Part shown: positions 53,751 through 64,000 of the stretch, piece by piece
Numbering within the stretch: the first letter of the stretch is position 1
How the letters are laid out: each line of letters begins with the position of its first letter
Origin: Neolentinus lepideus HHB14362 ss-1
Lineage: Eukaryota > Basidiomycota > Agaricomycetes > Gloeophyllales > Gloeophyllaceae
DNA length: 64,000 nucleotides
Direction of reading: 5' to 3'
Assembly (NCBI GenBank): GCA_001632425.1
Contig: KV425553.1
Location: forward strand, 847,498 to 911,497
Program-made: the position numbers and the translations under genes
Notes under the pieces: generated by a model
Database searches by the model: none
What the model saw: only the letters and a program-made list of their open reading frames with translations
What the model was told of the DNA's origin: nothing

Positions 53751-54198
53751 AGGAGGACAATGCAATGTCACATGCATGTCGAGCATAGCGGACAGGTCTG
53801 CATACCCCTCTTGTCGGCATCCCCCGTCCCTCAGCGCACGAGTTGTTTACATCCCGAAGTGCGGGATGTGCCCCCCCTCTCGGTACTGTGTCAATAGTAA
53901 CTCTACGCGCCTCCGGAAAGTTCAAAGGTTACGAGCTGGCGTCAATCAAGGAGTGAAATGCCATGCAATCGATACATCAGTTTTTAAACTTAGATACAAA
54001 GAACTCTACACACAACAGCAGCTAACAAACGTGACCAGCTGGTTGAGCAAATAAATATAATGCGACATAAGTAGTATCCAATGGGCGGCAAAATGGATGG
54101 CAACGATGTGAGCGTAGTAAGGACAGCGAGACTGTAGGGGAGAGGGAGGGCAAGGGTAATTATATAACACTAATGTCCGCCTTGGAACTCAACTTTGT
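53751..54198. other. intergenic between convergent genes
   Basis: About 450 bases between the secreted protein gene and the TMEM41-like gene (3' ends facing). Nothing beyond 3' UTR is apparent. Confidence 0.5.
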
Positions 54199-55498
54199 CT
54201 ACTCGGCTTCCTTCTGCTTGGGAGCAATGGCAGGTCCAGCCTCGAGGATGATATCCTCTTCGGGGTCGTCCCCGTCTGAGTATTCCCCGTCGCTCTCAGA
54301 GTCGGGTAACAGTACGAGCTGACCCGTGGTCTTTCCCTTGTTCGCAGAGCTAGGTGGGCCCTGCGCCAGGATAATGTCGTCATCGCCAGGAAGGGAGATC
54401 ACACCGCTCTCTCTCTCCTGCTCCACGTCCGCAACCTCCCTCAGCTCATTGCTGAAAAAGTATCGAAGTCCGACAGGGATGAGGACACCAGCAACTATCG
54501 CTGCCAAAAGAAAGAAGTTCTTCCACGAGATCAGATGGAAATCGTCGGGGCTGGTCATCTGATCAAGACCCTCCCCGATAGTCGTATGGATCACTGTCAC
54601 ACCAAAGATACCCAGCCACGAGCTTATCCAGAACAGCGGCAGACCGATGCCGAGGTGCGGGCATAGCACATTGACGACCCAGTGCGGCGGGAGAGGCGAA
54701 ATGCGGAGGACAATGAGGAAGGAGAGAAGATTTGCGCGCTGCGAGGCGACCTTGTCCGAAAAGGATTCGAGACGCGCGGCGAACTTGGGGAGGGTGAGGA
54801 GGGCCGGGCCAAAAGCAGCGGAGATAAGGTAGCAGAGGGATGCACCGGTGGCCACGCACGTGCAGGCTAGTGGGAGGGCGATGGGAACACCCCACATTGC
54901 GCCGCCGAGGATGGAGAGATACATGGACCCAGGGAGAGAAAACGCTTGCACGCTATATTGAGATTCAAGTATTTAGAATGCGGATCCACTACAGGGTACT
55001 TTTGTGAACGTACAAAAAGTATGTTGTGACAAATGAGACAACGATGCGGAAGGGGTAGATGTCGCGGTACTTCTTCAGGAGCTGGTTGAGGGCTTGCAGC
55101 TGATCAAAGGATTTCGGTATCCTTAGTGTAGGGCGGTCCTCTCTGGAAGGGCGTAAGGACAATATGAGAAACATGAACCGTTCAGCTTACTCGTCTAAAG
55201 GAGGCAGTGCTAGCCATAGTGTCCCACCCAACACCAACGTGCTGATTAGAAACACTAATGCCATCTTGATCGCTGCATTGAAAAGCAATTTGCGCGAGGA
55301 GGGTTGACCTCCTGACTGCTGGGGGAAAGTGGTGCCATAGATGTTATTCGGATTCTCTGCGAGAAGGGCTGAACGGTCGGAAGGAGCCGGTGAATCTTCG
55401 CGGTCATCGAAGTGGACAGTGGCCAGCGTATATTCCGATCCGTTGGAATGGTGTGTACTTGGGTTTGCAGCGAGGGGCGGGGCAGCGGACGAGGACAT
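54199..55498 (-). CDS. TMEM41/VTT-domain membrane protein (lipid scramblase family)
   Basis: Three exons from the ATG at 55498 (MSSSAAPPLAANPSTHH) to the TAG at 54199-54201. A disordered N-terminus is followed by a first membrane segment (FLISTLVLGGTLWLALPP). The VTT/SNARE-assoc (DedA) domain then follows, with the conserved GSMYLSILGGAMWGVPIALP, ATGASLCYLISAAFGPAL and FLIVLRISPLPPHWVVN. Family members TMEM41B and VMP1 are endoplasmic reticulum scramblases acting in autophagosome and lipoprotein formation. The acidic C-terminal tail with repeated DDDIILAQG / EEDIILEAG motifs is noteworthy. The two introns fall at DE|EDRPTL and at YFF|VQAF. Confidence 0.9.
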
Positions 55499-56335
55499 GG
55501 GCGGAGGTGGATGAGAGTGTATTCGAAACGGGCGACGCCGCCCACATTTGGAGCCGCTTCCCGTGACGCTGCGGCAAAATCCATGTGGCTCACATCGATA
55601 TCAAACTGCCTCCGCCTCGAGCTGAAGTGCTTCCAGGCAATCCTACTACCGTCGAATGTTAGTAACGGAACGGTGGGTAGCGGAACTGTGAGTAAAGTCT
55701 GATACAAAGCCTGATACAGCCCGTTGCATTTCTGTGCTTACAACTGACTGTTCCATGCTGGCGTCGATGAAATCTAGAGCTTGTTTCCCGAGGCACACCC
55801 AAGAACACTCTCGACTCAAGAGCTTGCAATTATGCATCTAACCGTATCAAGTACCTCTGAAATCTGCGTCAGAGAAAGACTGTCGATTCTATTCGATTCT
55901 TCGGTTTCTTGCGGCTAGCATGGGTTGTTCAATTGCTCAATGAATAACTCGATGCAGCCGGACGCTGACGTGGTCCCTTGCCGTCTTATCTCGTGCACTG
56001 CCCTCGAATCATATCTCGGCGTCTCCGTTTCGCTCAGTCTCATGAAAGGAATCAAGATTTTGGCTTCTGGGTGTATCAACAACCTCGACACCTCACGGCA
56101 GGTCTATAAATGCTCAACTCAATAAGTAGCACATCAATGCCGATGGGCGACGTAGCCTTTATTGTCGTCTTCTCCGGTCCACATCCCCAATACGGTATCA
56201 GCAGATGCTCATGGGATGCAAGTGCAGACAAGCAGTAGTCATTCTCTCACTGTGACTCCGATATCGGCCAGACCTGGTGCTCAGGACCGCAGATGCATTA
56301 TATAGGTGGTAGCACCAACCTACAAGCCTCTCATC
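55499..56335. other. intergenic between divergent genes
   Basis: About 840 bases between the TMEM41-like gene (minus) and the first reductase gene (plus). A TATATA-like stretch occurs at about 56298-56304, roughly 35 bases before the reductase ATG. No other gene was recognised. Confidence 0.45.
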
Positions 56336-57686
56336 ATGCCTGCTTTGAACAACACCAATGCTACTGTCCTCGTGACGGGAGCGAATGGCTTCGTCGGTGC
56401 TTGGATAGTGAAGAAGCTCCTAGAACAAGGATGCTCAGTGCGGGCTGCTGTGAGGACCGAATCGAGGGGTCAGCACCTGCTGGACACCAACAATAACTAC
56501 GGAGGTCGGCTTCAGATAGTCGCAATCGGCGACATAGCGAAGGTTTGTTGACGCAATCTTTATTGATGGTGCTCGATGAACTGGGGTAATGACTTAGGAT
56601 GGCGCATTTGACGAAGGCGTGAGAGGAGTAGAGGCGATTATTCACACGGCTTCTCCAGTGACTTTGGTGGCAGATGAACCTAAGGGTCGGTGTCCTGTTT
56701 CCGGCGGGCAAACTGATCCGCTGATCTGTCCGACAATCACAGAACTTATTGAACCCGCTGTAAACGGAGCGGTCGGGATCCTCGCAAGCGCTCTGAAGAA
56801 TGGGTATCGTATTTGCATCGTTTTCAGACCACGACTTACTAGGTATTTTCGTAGATCATCTGTGCAGCGCATCATAATCGCGTCATCTTTCGCTGCGGCC
56901 ACGACTGACTCGGATGTCCCGGTCACTGTCACAGAGAACTCATGGAATGATTCTGCCATCAAGGATTGTGAAGAGAACGGGACTCAGGCTTCACAACTTT
57001 CCAAGTATGCTGCCTCGAAGACCTTGGCTGAGAAAGGTATTTTCTACAGTACTCAGCATCGGAAATATCCTCAATTTGAAAGCTGTCTGGGCATTCTTTG
57101 AGAAACACAAGCCTCAAGTGAACTGGGACATCACCGTCCTGAATCCTCCTTGGATATTCGGTGTCAGTACAGGCTTGCGACCACGGTTGAACGCAGACAC
57201 TAACAGATTTGTTATCTACCAGCCCGTTGTTCAAGAAGTGACCACCGCGGAAACCTTGAATGCCTCTTGCAAAACGTGGTACGACATTCTAGTTAAAGGA
57301 GAGCCTTACGGAGACCTCCTCACATCCCCCGACCGCGGATGGATCGATGTTCGCGATGTCGCAGACGCGCACATCCTCGCACTTCAAATTCCCGCGGCTG
57401 GTGGCGAGCGGATCCTCATCAGTAACAAGCCCTTTGTGTGGCAAGATATGAGTACGTGGTCATAACTCGCAACGACTACTGCTCACGATCTCATTGCGTA
57501 GTTGATGTTGCGAACTCTATGTCGCCGAAGCCGTACCATACGCTGGCCAAGGGAACGCCTGGTGCTGCAGTGCGGAAGTTAACTATCAACACCGAGAAGG
57601 AGCACAGGATTCTTGGTCTCAGGTATAAGACCGCGGAGGAGTTGGTTAGGGACGCATTTGCAAACTATGCGGCACGTGGCTGGTGA
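56336..57686 (+). CDS. extended SDR NAD(P)H-dependent reductase, copy A
   Basis: Seven exons from the ATG at 56336 ([19 protein letters not shown]) to the TGA at 57684-57686, about 340 residues. The Rossmann motif VTGANGFVGAWI and the NADP-related AAVRTESRG are followed by IIHTASPV, SSFAAATT and the catalytic YAASK in [15 protein letters not shown]. Later landmarks are [12 protein letters not shown] and [14 protein letters not shown]. This is the dihydroflavonol-4-reductase/Gre2-like group, which reduces aldehydes and ketones. All junctions are GT-AG and in frame. It is the partner of an inverted paralogue at 58342-59688, 3' ends facing. Confidence 0.9.
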
Positions 57687-58341
57687 AGGATGTGTAGCGG
57701 CCTCCAGCTGTTGGTGGCGCACTCTGCTCTGAAAGATGGTGTGGACGCTACATATATATCTTGTGGCTGTCCTCCTTCACGTCACAGGTGAGGCGATGTT
57801 TTCGCAAAGGATAATGAAATACTTCCTTCCCGTCAAGTTTTTGTTCTGTCGACGGAAAAAATGGCCCCGCCTCAGCGGCCAGCGGTGGTGCTCGCTATGT
57901 CTATTTTAACAGGATTAACGTGTAGACTGCAGTGCGTCTAAGCGCCGTGCTCCTTTTTTCAATGCTTTCCTTAGCGATAACAGCGTATCTCACTGAATAC
58001 CTGAATTCGACAGTAGATCATTTCAGTCCATTTTAAGCTCGGGTAGAGGCTCACTATGGTAATGGTTTTCTAAGATGGCTAGGGGAGTAGGTATGCAAGA
58101 GTTTGTGTAAAGAGGCTATCGTGCCACGGACGGCGCTTGCGCTGGGCTGGGCACAGTGGAATTGGACACACATTTCTGTCCCGATCCTCAACACCCTTGG
58201 ATCGGGCTAAGGAGTAGTACGTATCTCAAGAACCGACGAGGCAAAACAGGAAAAGCGGGAGGAAGAGGAGGCGGGGCAGCAGAATAATGAGGCAGGTGGG
58301 TTTGCCATGCCTTCATGGAGCTGAACAAAGTGTGCTAATTT
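57687..58341. other. spacer between inverted reductase paralogues
   Basis: About 655 bases between the 3' ends of the two reductase copies. No coding signal or obvious inverted repeat beyond the genes themselves. Confidence 0.5.
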
Positions 58342-59688
58342 CTACCAACCGCGCCCGACATAATCTGCAAAAGTGTCCCTAACCATGTCCTCCAGTGTCT
58401 TATACTCCAGGCCAAGAATCCTGTGTTCTTTTTCTGTATTAATAGTGACGTTCCTAACCCGAATTCCTGATGTTCCTTTCGCGATGGTATAAAAGGACTT
58501 TAGAGACAAGGAGTTTGCTGTGTCCACAAGCATTTCAGGATCAGCACAATCATCTGGGACTAGTTCGCTCAGAAGGTACGCGTACCCAAGTCTTGCCACA
58601 CGAAGGAGTCTGTGCTGATAATGATTCGCTCGCTACCGGCGGCTGGAACCTCAAGTGACTTCGGGTGGGCATCGGCAGCGTCACGTACATCAATCCATCC
58701 ACGACTGGGAAACGTCAGTGGGTTTCCTCCAAGAAACTTGCCTTCGACGAGGGCCTCGTACAGATACTTGCTTGACGATGTCAAGGTATTCACAGTCGTG
58801 ACTTCGTGCAAAATAGGCTAATGCACATCATGAGAAAAATCATTAGAGAAGATACGTGGTACACTGACCCCAAGGATAAACGGAGGGTTCAAGACAGTGA
58901 TATCCCAGTCGACTTCGTATTTGTGTTTCTCGTAGAATGGCCATACAGCTATAATTATTCAGTAAGGGGCCGTTGTGGACACATGATACCTGCCTTTCTC
59001 TGCCAATGTCTTCGAGGCTGCATATTTCGAGAGCTGTTGTGCGTTCTTTCCATTCTCTTCGCAGTCCTTGATACAATTGTCGTTCCAGGAGTCTTCCGCA
59101 ACGGTCACTGGATGGTTTGGATAAGAGAGAACTGTTGTGAAAGACGATGTGAACACAACACGCTTCACCGATGCCCTGAAGAACATGTGAACAGGAATTC
59201 ATGGGAAGAAGGAGAATGTTCACAGTACCCATTCTTCAGAACACTATCCAGTATCCCCGTCGTGCCGTTCACAGCAGTGTCAATGAGGTCTGCAGATCCT
59301 TCGGTGAGAGTGCATCGCTTCCAAAGCCTGGACTGACCTTTTGGATCCTCTGCATCCAATGCCACAGGAGATGCTACATGGATAACTCCATCAACTCCTC
59401 TCATAGCCTCATCGAATGCGCCAGGCTAGGTGCAGAATCTCACAATTTTTGCAGCGTTCAAGCAGAAGCCGCTTGTCCTACCTTTCCAATGTCACCAACA
59501 GTACATATCTGGAGCTTCTCACCGTACGCCTTATTTGTAGCTAGCAAGTGCTGGCCCTTTGCTTGATTCCGTACGGCCGCGCGTACAGAGTATCCGCGTT
59601 CGAGCAGCTTTTCTACTATCCAAGCTCCGAGGAAACCATTGGCTCCAGTCACCAGGATCGTAGCGTTCGTACTAGTCAAAGCAGGCAT
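58342..59688 (-). CDS. extended SDR NAD(P)H-dependent reductase, copy B
   Basis: A paralogue of copy A on the minus strand, from the ATG at 59688 ([19 protein letters not shown]) to the TAG at 58342-58344. The nucleotide-binding [27 protein letters not shown] and catalytic YAASK are retained, as are [13 protein letters not shown] and [13 protein letters not shown]. The last junction is abnormal: where copy A has a usual intron ending in AG, copy B has no AG at the equivalent place, and the only frame-keeping solution I see is an intron of 32 nt (58554-58585) with extra residues DDCADPEM. The gene is otherwise intact, so it is either active with a very short intron or has begun to decay. Confidence 0.82.
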
Positions 59689-61627
59689 GTCACGACGCTA
59701 GTGCGCTCCAGCAAGTGTACTGCCCGTACATCACGATTTCAGCTCAATATTTATTGTGATTGCGATGTGCCCGGCGATTTCAAGACCCCAGCAATTGACA
59801 AGTCTTAAAGCCTGGACATCGGAGTTTGCTCGATGGGCATAAATTTGGTGGCACAGATGGAAGACAGCACTACGGCCTTCAACTGTTACGCGAAGAGTAT
59901 GGTGTTAACAGCCGATTGGATAGTATGGCTAGTGCTTACATGCTGAAGTGCTTGATATATATCATAATATTCCGCCAGCGTTGATATGTACAGTCGATTA
60001 TCAGAATCGCGGAGATTTCAAGATGCTCTGCGTACTTGGTGTAGATTAGATTATGCTCTCGAGAACAGATCTTTAAATCGCCGTAAAGTGGGAACTCGTT
60101 CGGTCATAAGCACCGGCGTTGTGGACATGATGGATCTTGTCTGTGGCGAGGTGCTTAGCACGCCGGAGTCATAACAAATGCATCGTCTCCAAAGGGTTTG
60201 TTCCGAAGAGTACCTCCTACTAGTTACTACCATGAGATTCGTGGAAAAACGCTATCGGACGTTGCTGATAATTTGACAGAAGACAGTTATTAATTTTGTC
60301 TTTTCGTAGGCGAACTGACTAATACCATAGGAGAAAACTGCTTCGACGAACGGTACATCGCTGCAGGTATATCGAAAGTCTCCAGCGATCATCCCGGCCC
60401 TCCCATATACATTCCTTCCGAGGAGCCAAATCAAGGACATCTATCACTCAGCCCTAAGCTTTAAGATGCATCCAGTCGTGGAGTCGAAACGATTCTACGA
60501 TCTACACGAGCCCATAAGGCGTCCTCAAGGCCAAAAGGAAGTCAGGCTTAGAGATCCGCCATGCCGCGAAACAAGAAATGCTCTCGGATCTCTCGGGCCT
60601 AAACCCACAAATGTTACCACTTCAAGCCAGACGTCGGTCCTTATGGGACATGTTGACAAACAGGAACCCAGTGGACGGGTTTGGTAGAACTGGCGGCGTA
60701 TCGACGAACGCTTTTCTCCAAAAGCGAGAAAAGGGATCATTAAGTCACTGGAGCATTCTGAAAACAGCTGCTGGCCATGGAGGGTCTGCTCTGGGATCGC
60801 AGGTGGGGCGCAGTATAAACGCAAGGTGCACGTAGCCTTAATGACCGCGGACTTTAGGTCGATACCGACCGCCTTGGGGCCGATCCACCTTTAAAACCGG
60901 AAGAATTCGAGAGGCCGCCATGGTGCTGGCGTAGTCGTTAGCACCGTCCATAGTACTTGACTAAAGCGTTAGAGTAAGGTAGTAAACACGTGGCACGGAC
61001 GGGAGCACTCTGGTGTTGTGGACTCCAGAACGGCGGATGTTGTGTTGGTTTGTGTACCTATGGATGGCGTGAAGAAAAATTTCACAACGCCTTGAGGCAA
61101 CAGAGTCATGAACGACGCCTTTAAAGCAAGCGTATTACTGTGCAGTAGACTCTTGAGAGAAATTCAGACAATTACGAAGAATGCTGCAGTGTAGTAGACG
61201 AATCCGACGCGACCGCAATTCACCCAATTGCAGTATTTGAGAGGAAAAGCAGCGCAGCGACATTCCTTAAAACCTGGGCAGTTACTAAGAATCTTCCGAG
61301 TCACTTTCGGGTGCGCACTGAAGCTGTTCGACGCAACAGGACCGAGGAACAAAGCGTTTCAAGCTTAAGGCGAGGGCCGTGGTCCGTCGTGTTAGAACTC
61401 CGCCACTGTGCGGTGCATACACAGGTGCTTACATTCCAGCGCCTTCCCACATCCCACCACTTCCTCGTCGTTGTCGCCGTTCTACTTGCCGTCGTTGTCC
61501 ATACTTTCCTCTACTTTCCTTGTTACCAGGCTGCGTGTGTGCTATCTCGTCGTCTATCAGTCTAGTCCCTCCACCCTGCGCGGCCAGTCGCCGCCTCGGT
61601 TCCCACCCTCCTGCTATCCCTAAAGCA
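59689..61627. other. long intergenic region, no supported gene
   Basis: About 1.9 kb between the divergent reductase copy B and the SWI1-like gene. Short frames around 60466-60835 on both strands have no recognisable features. The last 250 bases before the SWI1-like ATG are pyrimidine-rich, as is common in fungal promoters and 5' UTRs. Confidence 0.45.
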
Positions 61628-64000
61628 ATGGCCGATCGTGTACCCCAGTACCCGATGCTCCCTACAAATTTTAATCCCGCATTGGCCCAACATGCTCAGA
61701 TGGCTCAACAGGGTCAGCATCCTGGCCTCGTCGACCAACAGTCTGTCGGTGGTATGATGAATCCCGAACAAGCACGAATGTGGCCCCAGATGCAGCAGTT
61801 TCTGTCGCAGCAGCGTGTGCAAGGAGGCGGCGAGGGTATGGGCCCCGTAAATCCGCAGATGAACCAACAGGTACGCGATCGTTCACTAGAGGGTCGAACT
61901 GGCGGGGGACGTCGCTTCGTATCGGCGGTGCCTCGGTGTCTATTATAGTACCGTGACTCGAGTATTCCGCGTCGCTGCAAGCGAATCGTCCCCAGCCTGT
62001 TCTTTCCTCCGTTGTTATAGGATTAATCTCAATCGTATCTTCACCGGTAGATGATGGATTTCATGAGAAGCAACAACATGGCGCGCGCACAGGGACAGCA
62101 GATGATGGGGCAGCACCAGCAGCCGATGAACATGGGCCAGGGTCAGATGAACTCCGGCCAACAGTTTCGCGATCTGCAGGGCACTTCACAGCAAATGCAC
62201 CCCGGCTTTAATCCCAATTTTGCTAATGCGGGCGTGTCGAACGGTCAGCAGTTCCCAGTCAACCTCTCACAAGCATCGGCCGCGATGGCAGCACGGAATC
62301 CCAACTTCTTGGCGCAGATGGCCGCCAATCAGGGCCAGATGTCGCGACAGTTGGAACTCATTGGGTTGGCGCAGAATCAGCAGCCACAAAACGGGCCTGC
62401 TGGTGTTGCAGCGCGACTAGCGCAAACCAACCAACAGCTGCAACACATGTTGCAGCAGCACACGCAGCAAGGTGCAGGCGCGAATCTTCCACAGTCGCAG
62501 AACTCCATGGCCCAGTCGAATTTCTTCGCGCACTCCAGCATGACGCCCGTACCTGATATTCGACAGAACAGCCCGCCTCAGGTGCCTTCACAACACCCTA
62601 TGCAGATGGGCCATCCTCAGCAGGAGCCTCAACATAGCCAAGCTCAGCGATCAATGCAGCGACCAGTCGTGCCTACGGCTGAGCAGGCAGTACGTGCCCT
62701 CATGATGAATAGGGAGAATCTGCGACGGGAGATCAGCGCCATGACGAACGAAGCGCAGAGACTCCGAAATACCGTTTTCCCGCTCACTGCCGATGCTATA
62801 GCGCAAGCAGCCAAGTTGGATCAGCAAGCTGCAGAGAGGAACGTGAGACTGGAACAGGTAGTGAAAATAATAAGCGAATTCGACCCGCAGAAGTTCAGGA
62901 TGCAACAGTCGCGCAACGGAGCAGTTCCCAATCCGTAAGTTACATTGTTAACCTATGCGTCATCTAGCGTCTAATCCCGTTCCACAGTGGGTTGAATGCT
63001 GGATCCACTCCCCATCCAGGTTCAAATGGTTCTCCTATTCCGAGTCAAAGACCAGGACTTCCTATGTCCGCACAGACGCCGGTGAACTGGCCGGGTCAAC
63101 AGAACATGATTCCTCCATCCATCTCAAACCCGCAAGGCGCTCAGCCTCCCACGCCGGTTCCACCACATCTCCCTGCTCAGTTCAATAATTCCCAAATGAA
63201 TCCGTCTCAGATCGGCCAGCAATCAGGGATGCCTCAGCAGCAGCAGCAGCAGCCGAATCCATTGACTCAAAGGTCTTTGTCTGCACAAGGATCAATGGGC
63301 CAAGCGGCTCAGCCTGTTAACCCTGCCATGATGAACAATGCTCCTCACGCTCCGATGGCGAAGCCAGATGCGCCGCCCCTCAATCCGTTGTTTCAAACGA
63401 TGCCGCAAGAGTTGCGGGCCTTCGTGCAGAAGCCCATCGAACCCCTCGAGGCTCAGAAGTTCCGTGAGACGTATACGAACTTCCGGAACAAGAAGGGTAT
63501 CACTCTGGACGAACGTATGCTAAAGATCAATGATCGAAGCGTAGACTTACATGCATTGCATGCTGAGGTCATTAAAGAGGGGGGAGGCAACAGTGTAAGT
63601 GTCATCCGTCTATACCCTAGTACACGACTCACAGCTACTTCTTCCTAGGTCAATCAAAAGGATATGTGGGCTGTGATTGGCGCGAAGATGGGATTTATCC
63701 AGTTTCCTGCTACCGCACGAGAACCTGCCAAGGCCGGTCCGGGTGTCGCCCAACAGTTGGCTCACGTCTATACTCTGTATCTGAAAGACTTCGACGACCT
63801 CTACACTCAGACAATATTCCGGTCGCGATTGACGCAGGCCAGGGAAAAGATGTTCGCTGGTACTGGTCAGGAACCACCGCGGGCGCCGAACCTTAATCAG
63901 GGCCCTCCAGCAGGTCAAAACCGTGTGATGCCGGCTCAGCTTGCTCAATACACCAGATTTACTGCCGCTCAATTACGGGAGCGTGGTGTTCCCGAGACTG
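61628..64000 (+). CDS. SWI1: SWI1-like ARID subunit of SWI/SNF (partial, runs off the edge)
   Basis: Exons 61628-61870, 62051-62934, 62988-63594 and 63649 to the edge join in frame. The first about 480 residues are Gln/Met/Asn/Pro-rich and disordered, with short charged helices (AVRALMMNRENLRREISA and AKLDQQAAERNVRLEQ). An ARID/BRIGHT DNA-binding domain follows: FRETYTNFRNKKGITLD, NDRSVDLHALHAEVIKEGG, NQKDMWAVIGAKMGFIQFP and VAQQLAHVYTLYLKDFDDLY. ARID subunits of SWI/SNF (Swi1, ARID1) target the nucleosome-remodelling ATPase in the nucleus. The rest of the protein lies outside the window. The start is the ATG at 61628 (MADRVPQYPMLPTNF). Confidence 0.88.
63235..63252 (+). repeat. (CAG)6 run in the SWI1-like gene
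   Basis: Six uninterrupted CAG codons (Gln) inside the Gln-rich region before the ARID domain. Confidence 0.85.

Overview
The window is a nuclear contig from a filamentous fungus, most likely an Agaricomycete (mushroom or polypore-type basidiomycete). The evidence is very dense, short introns (about 40-60 nt, often 5-27 per gene), compact gene spacing with divergent promoters of 55-230 bp, a Yor1-like ABCC transporter, a Cwh43 orthologue, a Swi1-type ARID protein and several secreted proteins. No virus, transposase, CRISPR array or prokaryotic operon is visible. Intron boundaries were worked out by hand from reading-frame continuity and GT/GC...AG ends; they are reliable where stated and approximate for the largest genes.

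Layout. 1-7.5 kb holds housekeeping genes: a partial 3' end, a small coiled-coil protein, the J-protein JJJ1/DNAJC21, splicing factor PRP18, COX12 and a peptidase C15. 8-12.7 kb is an assimilatory nitrate reductase gene with about 28 exons, standing alone without a nitrate transporter or nitrite reductase beside it. 12.9-18.9 kb is a convergent ABCC (Yor1-like) transporter. 19-21.8 kb is gene-poor: a broken small coiled-coil gene and a short tandem repeat. 21.8-24.2 kb is a cytochrome P450. 24.8-27.8 kb encodes the AP-3 beta subunit, followed by an intron-containing tRNA-Asn(GTT). 28.6-32.8 kb is CWH43. 34.1-37.5 kb holds a stand-alone DUF1115 protein, a COG0523 GTPase (ZNG1-like) and a second J-protein. 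37.8-41.0 kb is a Zn2Cys6 transcription factor with a Cat8/FacB-like zinc cluster. 42.7-45.3 kb holds an SDR and a secreted Trp/Cys-rich protein. 46.3-50.0 kb encodes a PNKP-type DNA end-repair enzyme, a CCDC97-like acidic protein and a CsbD-like protein. 50.1-55.5 kb holds an MFS transporter, a secreted/GPI-like protein and a TMEM41/VTT protein. 56.3-59.7 kb is a tail-to-tail inverted pair of paralogous ketoreductase-like genes. 61.6 kb to the edge is the start of a SWI1-like ARID subunit.

The genes do not form one pathway; this is a normal mosaic of housekeeping and accessory genes, and I found no convincing wholly new system. The most unusual points are a concentration of GC-AG introns in the first 10-12 kb, microexons of 8 and 18 nt, a peptidase C15 whose catalytic His is replaced by Gln, a nitrate reductase with a long charged N-terminal extension and no cluster partners, a Gly/Arg- and Lys/Glu-rich insertion in the first nucleotide-binding domain of the ABC transporter, a disrupted coiled-coil gene, and a possible 32-nt intron in one copy of the inverted reductase pair.
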